Shown here: positions 60,457 through 64,000 of the stretch, one piece after another
How positions within the stretch are numbered: the first letter of the stretch is position 1
Layout: the number at the start of each line of letters is the position of its first letter
NCBI RefSeq assembly: GCF_041514305.1
Contig: NZ_JBGMWH010000001.1
Span: 124,001 to 188,000 of the forward strand
From: Salinarimonas chemoclinalis
Lineage (GTDB): Bacteria; Pseudomonadota; Alphaproteobacteria; Rhizobiales; Beijerinckiaceae
Length of the DNA: 64,000 bases
Reading direction: 5' to 3'
Made by a program: the position numbers and the translations under genes
Notes under the pieces: model-generated
What the model was told of the DNA's origin: nothing
The model's input: only the letters and a program-made list of their open reading frames with translations
The model's database searches: none

Positions 60457-61881
60457 ATGACCATCGACAACACGCCCGAATCCGGCCGCCCCGACGCCAT
60501 CGCCCGCGCCACTGCGCATCACGACGGCGGCGCCTTCGCCGCGACCCTCGCGCGGCTCGTCGAGATGCCGACCGAGAGCCAGAACCCCGCGCGTGGGGAG
60601 ATGCTCCAGGCCTATCTCGCCGACGCGCTCGCCCCCGCCTTCCTGGCGATGGGCTTCGAGACGGAGATCGTGCGCCATCCGGCGGGACCGGCACCCTTCC
60701 TGATCGCGCGCCGGCGGGAGGGCGATGACCTGCCGACGGTGCTGGGCTACGGCCACGGCGACGTGGTCCGTGGCCAGGACGCGCAGTGGCGCGAGGGACT
60801 GTCGCCCTGGGTCCTGGTGGAGCGCGACGGGGCGTACTGGGGCCGCGGCACGACCGACAACAAGGGCCAGCACGCGATCGGCATGGCCGCGCTCGCCGCG
60901 GTGCTCGAGACCCGCGGCCGGCTCGGCTTCAACGCCACCGTCCTGATCGAGATGGGCGAGGAGATCGGCTCGCCCGGCCTGCGCGAGGTCGCGCGCGAGC
61001 GGGCGGACGCGCTCGCCGCCGACCTCCTCGTTGCGTCGGACGGGCCGCGGCTCTCGAAGGACCGCCCGACGCTCTTCCTGGGCGCACGTGGCGGCTACCC
61101 GATCGACTTCGTGGTGGAGGCGCGCGAGGGGGCGCATCACTCGGGGAACTTCGGCGGGCTCCTCGCCAACCCGGCGATCGAGCTCGCCCACGCCCTCGCC
61201 TCGATCACGGGCCCGACGGGGGCGATCCGTATCCCGGACTGGACGCCGGGCGCCGTGCCCGAGGCGGTGCGCCGCGCGCTCGCCGACATCGTGCCGGCGC
61301 AGCAGCCCGGCGGGCCGGCGCTCGATGCGTGGTGGGGCGAGCCGGGGCTCACCCCGGCGGAGCGGGTGTTCGCCTGGTCGTCCTTCGAGATCCTCGCGCT
61401 CCACGCCGGCGTGCCGGAGGCGCCGGTGAACGCGATCCCCGGCCGCGCCTGGGCGCGGGGGCAGCTGCGCTTCCCCGTGGGCGTCGATCCCGACGCGGTG
61501 ATCCCGGCGCTGCGCCGCCATCTCGACGCGCACGGCTTCTCGCGCGTCGCGGTCTCGCGGGCCCGCGAGGAGGTGTTCCCGGCGACCCGCACCGACCCGG
61601 ATCATCCGGCGGTCGCGTTCTGCGCGGGAAGCCTCGCACGAACGAGCGGCGCGCCGCCGGCGATCCTGCCCAACCTCGGCGGCTCGCTTCCCAACGACGT
61701 CTTCGCCGATCTCCTCGGCATGCCGACCGTCTGGGTACCCCATTCCTATCCCGGCTGTTCGCAGCACGCGCCGAACGAGCACCTGCCGGTCTCCATCGCC
61801 CGCGAGGGGCTCGCGCTGATGGCCGGGCTCTACTGGGACCTCGGCGAGCCGGACGCCCGCGCACGGCTCGGGATCGGGTAG
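60457..61881 (+). CDS. M20-family metallopeptidase
   Basis: 474 residues. Zinc-dependent amidohydrolase/dipeptidase: GYGHGDVVRGQ near residue 92, WGRGTTDNKGQ with the bridging Asp near 131, the catalytic Glu pair in IEMGEEIGSPG near 168, and the later zinc residue in HSYPGCSQHAPNEH near 430. The dimerisation lid domain is in the middle. It may act on peptides or N-acyl amino acids. Confidence 0.92.
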   Translation: MTIDNTPESGRPDAIARATAHHDGGAFAATLARLVEMPTESQNPARGEMLQAYLADALAPAFLAMGFETEIVRHPAGPAPFLIARRREGDDLPTVLGYGHGDVVRGQDAQWREGLSPWVLVERDGAYWGRGTTDNKGQHAIGMAALAAVLETRGRLGFNATVLIEMGEEIGSPGLREVARERADALAADLLVASDGPRLSKDRPTLFLGARGGYPIDFVVEAREGAHHSGNFGGLLANPAIELAHALASITGPTGAIRIPDWTPGAVPEAVRRALADIVPAQQPGGPALDAWWGEPGLTPAERVFAWSSFEILALHAGVPEAPVNAIPGRAWARGQLRFPVGVDPDAVIPALRRHLDAHGFSRVAVSRAREEVFPATRTDPDHPAVAFCAGSLARTSGAPPAILPNLGGSLPNDVFADLLGMPTVWVPHSYPGCSQHAPNEHLPVSIAREGLALMAGLYWDLGEPDARARLGIG

Positions 61882-61918
61882 GGCGCGACCGGACCCGATC
61901 CCGGCGGGTCACAGGGCT

Positions 61919-62188
61919 CTAGCCCCGCCACTCCCGCGCGAGCCGCCGCCGCACCCGGCGCCAGACGCCCTGCTCGCGGGCGTCGCCGCGGGACCAGGCG
62001 GCGGATTCCCTGGCGGCGGCGATCTCCAGCGCGCGCGGGCCGTGGTCGGCGCGCAGCGCCGCGGCGCGCGCGTCGATCTCCGCACGGGGCACGAGCGCCG
62101 CGCGGATCTCGTGGTCCCACAGGCTCCATGCCAGGGTTCCGAGCGGGAGCGCCAGCACGGCCAACCAGAAGATGAATTCCATGGACAT
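61919..62188 (-). CDS. Small membrane protein with charged tail
   Basis: 89 residues from ATG 62188 (ATG 62182 two codons later is possible). One N-terminal span (EFIFWLAVLALPLGTLAWSL) is followed by an Ala/Arg-rich helix. Hypothetical; read opposite to the XRE regulator and sharing its upstream region. Confidence 0.6.
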   Translation of the reverse strand: MSMEFIFWLAVLALPLGTLAWSLWDHEIRAALVPRAEIDARAAALRADHGPRALEIAAARESAAWSRGDAREQGVWRRVRRRLAREWRG

Positions 62189-62195
62189 GTGGCGC

Positions 62196-62239
62196 AACCG
62201 TATAGCGAAACCGCAATATTCCTGAATTATACTACGGTT
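62196..62239. promoter_or_regulatory. AT-rich divergent promoter with 7-bp inverted repeat
   Basis: AACCGTA at 62196-62202 and TACGGTT at 62233-62239 are exact inverted copies in an unusually AT-rich gap containing TTATACT. It may be the operator of the XRE regulator next to it. Confidence 0.4.
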
Positions 62240-62321
62240 CATGGTCCATCGGCAATCCAGCTCTGTTCTGCCACCGCTGCGCGGGCGCGACTGTGCGCAT
62301 GTCGCAACGGAGTGTCGTCTG

Positions 62322-62651
62322 GTGCCCCTCGCGGAGCTGTTCGGAGCCAACCTCAGGCACATCCGCAAGGCAAAAGGCCTGACGCAAAGCGTTCTCGCGG
62401 AGCGAATCGAGGTCTCCTCCGACATGATTTCCAAGATGGAGCGGGGTGCAGCGGCCCCGTCGTTCGATACGATCGAGCGTCTGTGCGCCGTACTGGAAGT
62501 GCAACCCACGTCCTTCTTCGGCATCGGTCTCGCCCCCGGGCCGATGGGTGCGCGGGGCATTCTCGTCCAGCGCATCCACGCCACGCTCTCGAAGGCGAGC
62601 GAGGACCAGCTGGCGCGCGCCTCCAAGATCGTGCAGGCGCTCGTCGACTAG
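62322..62651 (+). CDS. XRE-family transcriptional regulator
   Basis: 109 residues from GTG 62322 (GGAG nine bases upstream). ATG 62241 would add 27 residues, but those codons have low GC at third positions and look non-coding. The Cro/CI helix-turn-helix is clear: LRHIRKAKGLTQSVLAERIEV, with SSDMISKMERGAAAPS as recognition helix. A short C-terminal tail has no known domain. Similar to DNA-binding proteins that control small adjacent units. Confidence 0.85.
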   Translation: MPLAELFGANLRHIRKAKGLTQSVLAERIEVSSDMISKMERGAAAPSFDTIERLCAVLEVQPTSFFGIGLAPGPMGARGILVQRIHATLSKASEDQLARASKIVQALVD

Positions 62652-62787
62652 CGCGTCGTCGGTCCGCGGGCGCCGCGAGGGCGGCTCCGGCTTGGAATCG
62701 CGCCGGGCAGGCTCTATGACGCGACTGCGACGAGACGCGGCCGGCCCGGCCGCGGGGCGCACGCCAGAGCCGAGAACACGCACGACC

Positions 62788-64000
62788 ATGGCCGCACAGA
62801 CCGCTTCCCGCAACACGCTGTTCCCGCTCGGCCCCGACGAGACGCCCTACCGCAGGCTGACCGACGAGGGCGTGCGCGTCGAGCGGATGGGCGATCGCGA
62901 GATCCTCGTCGTCGAGGCCGACGCCATCCGGCGCCTCGCCGAGGAGGCCTTCATGGACATCAACCACCTGCTCCGGCCCGGCCACCTGAAGCAGCTCGCC
63001 GCCATCCTCGAGGACCCGGAGGCGACGGCGAACGACCGCTTCGTCGCCTACGACCTCCTCAAGAACGCCAACATCGCGGCGGGCGGCGTGCTGCCGATGT
63101 GCCAGGACACCGGCACCGCCATCGTCATGGGCAAGAAGGGCCGCCTCGTCTGGACCGAGGGCGCCGACGAGGACGCCATCGCGGAGGGCGTGCTCGGCGC
63201 CTACGAGAAGAAGAACCTGCGCTATTCGCAGCTCGCGCCGCTGTCGATGTTCGAGGAGCGCAACACCAAGAACAATCTCCCGGCGCAGATCGACATCTAC
63301 GCCGCGGGCGAGGACGCCTACGAGTTCCTCTTCGTCGCCAAGGGCGGCGGCTCGGCCAACAAGACCTTCCTCTACCAGGGAACGCCCTCGCTGCTCACGA
63401 AGGATCGGCTGATGGCCTTCCTGAAGGAGAAGATCCTCACGCTCGGCACCGCCGCCTGCCCGCCCTACCACCTCGCGGTCGTGATCGGCGGCACCAGCGC
63501 CGAGCAGACGCTCAAGACCGTCAAGCTCGCCTCGACGCGCTATCTCGACGGCCTGCCGACGGAGGGCTCGGAGGCCGGCCACGCCTTCCGCGATCTCGCG
63601 ATGGAGGCCGAGATCCACGCCATGACGCAGCAATTGGGCGTCGGCGCGCAGTTCGGCGGCAAGTACTTCTGCCACGACGTGCGGGTGATCCGCCTGCCGC
63701 GCCACGGCGCCTCGCTCCCGATCGGGCTCGGCGTGTCGTGCTCCGCGGACCGCCAGGCGCTGGGCAAGATCACCCGCGACGGCGTCTTCCTCGAGCAGCT
63801 CGAGACGAATCCCGCCCGGTGGATGCCCGAGGTCGACGAGGCGAGCCTCGGCGGAGACGTGGTCGAGATCGACCTGACGCGGCCGATGCCGGAGATCCTG
63901 GCGGCGCTCGGCCGCCACCCGATCCGCACGCGCCTGTCGCTCACGGGACCCATCGTGGTCGCCCGCGACCTCGCCCATTCGAAGATCCGCGAGCGGCTCG
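62788..64000 (+). CDS. fumA: Class I fumarate hydratase (partial, 3' end off the window)
   Basis: From ATG 62788, about 404 residues are visible before the window ends. An oxygen-sensitive Fe-S hydratase of the TCA cycle interconverting fumarate and malate. Cluster cysteines appear in LPMCQDTGTAIVMGKKG and in KYFCHDVRVIRLPRHGASL, with the third candidate in GLGVSCSADRQALGK. The start lies after an intergenic region of about 135 bases; the C-terminal domain is missing only because of the window edge. Confidence 0.93.
   Translation, partial: MAAQTASRNTLFPLGPDETPYRRLTDEGVRVERMGDREILVVEADAIRRLAEEAFMDINHLLRPGHLKQLAAILEDPEATANDRFVAYDLLKNANIAAGGVLPMCQDTGTAIVMGKKGRLVWTEGADEDAIAEGVLGAYEKKNLRYSQLAPLSMFEERNTKNNLPAQIDIYAAGEDAYEFLFVAKGGGSANKTFLYQGTPSLLTKDRLMAFLKEKILTLGTAACPPYHLAVVIGGTSAEQTLKTVKLASTRYLDGLPTEGSEAGHAFRDLAMEAEIHAMTQQLGVGAQFGGKYFCHDVRVIRLPRHGASLPIGLGVSCSADRQALGKITRDGVFLEQLETNPARWMPEVDEASLGGDVVEIDLTRPMPEILAALGRHPIRTRLSLTGPIVVARDLAHSKIRERL

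Overview
This window is high-GC DNA (about 70% by eye) from an alphaproteobacterium, most likely of the Hyphomicrobiales (Methylobacteriaceae/Salinarimonadaceae-like). Supporting signs are a circularly permuted two-piece tmRNA gene with an ANDN-type tag, a FixL-FixJ-FixK oxygen-sensing module, a short prolyl-tRNA synthetase, an argD-argF-hslO operon and a probable GnnA/GnnB pair for diamino-sugar lipid A. No species call is possible from sequence alone. There is no phage, transposase or CRISPR array. Most genes look chromosomal and housekeeping, separated by a few accessory patches.

Layout. 1-9.0 kb, minus strand: a partial zinc metallopeptidase, then a tightly overlapping nucleoside uptake and salvage operon (two ABC permeases, cdd, purine nucleoside phosphorylase, deoC, deoA, ghrA-like reductase), then a leucyl aminopeptidase. 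9.2-12.2 kb, plus strand: a TadD-like TPR lipoprotein, a GNAT/CelD-like protein and two small membrane proteins. 12.3-15.5 kb, minus strand: argD-argF-hslO with stop/start overlaps. 15.6-20 kb, minus strand: a 34-residue membrane ORF, an HD hydrolase, a BCCT transporter, a universal stress protein and a lone flagellin with a structured leader. 20-26 kb: fadD, rnr and an ABC-F ATPase. 26.4-29.6 kb: DinB and the sugar oxidoreductase/aminotransferase pair.

29.6-33.3 kb, minus strand: fixL-fixJ, a FixT-like single receiver protein behind a perfect FixK box, and fixK. Together these can form an oxygen-responsive cascade with negative feedback. 33.4-43.9 kb is the main accessory metabolic block: a PLP aminotransferase, E1alpha/E1beta 2-oxoacid dehydrogenase subunits without E2/E3, a complete TRAP transporter, an acetolactate-synthase-like ThDP enzyme, an unknown protein built from two tandem repeats, and a LysR regulator. 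It looks like an uptake-plus-catabolism unit for an unidentified organic acid. Two large palindromic intergenic elements sit inside it. 44-44.8 kb holds a truncated EamA transporter relic and a probable stand-alone structured RNA ending in a textbook terminator.

44.8-48.1 kb: proS-lolC/E-lolD. 48.3-51.9 kb: small ORFs, tRNA-Phe(GAA), a divergent cupin/TetR pair, ssrA, and the divergent ohr/ohrR pair with three ATCG-N4-CGAT sites. 51.9-57.8 kb, minus strand: a His-rich CobW GTPase, the aromatic/histidine group (chorismate mutase, hisC, tyrC), and a lower-GC AlbA_2 (Schlafen-type) gene that looks acquired. 57.9-64 kb: a MATE exporter, a TPR membrane protein, an M20 peptidase, a small membrane protein, an XRE regulator and a partial class I fumarase.
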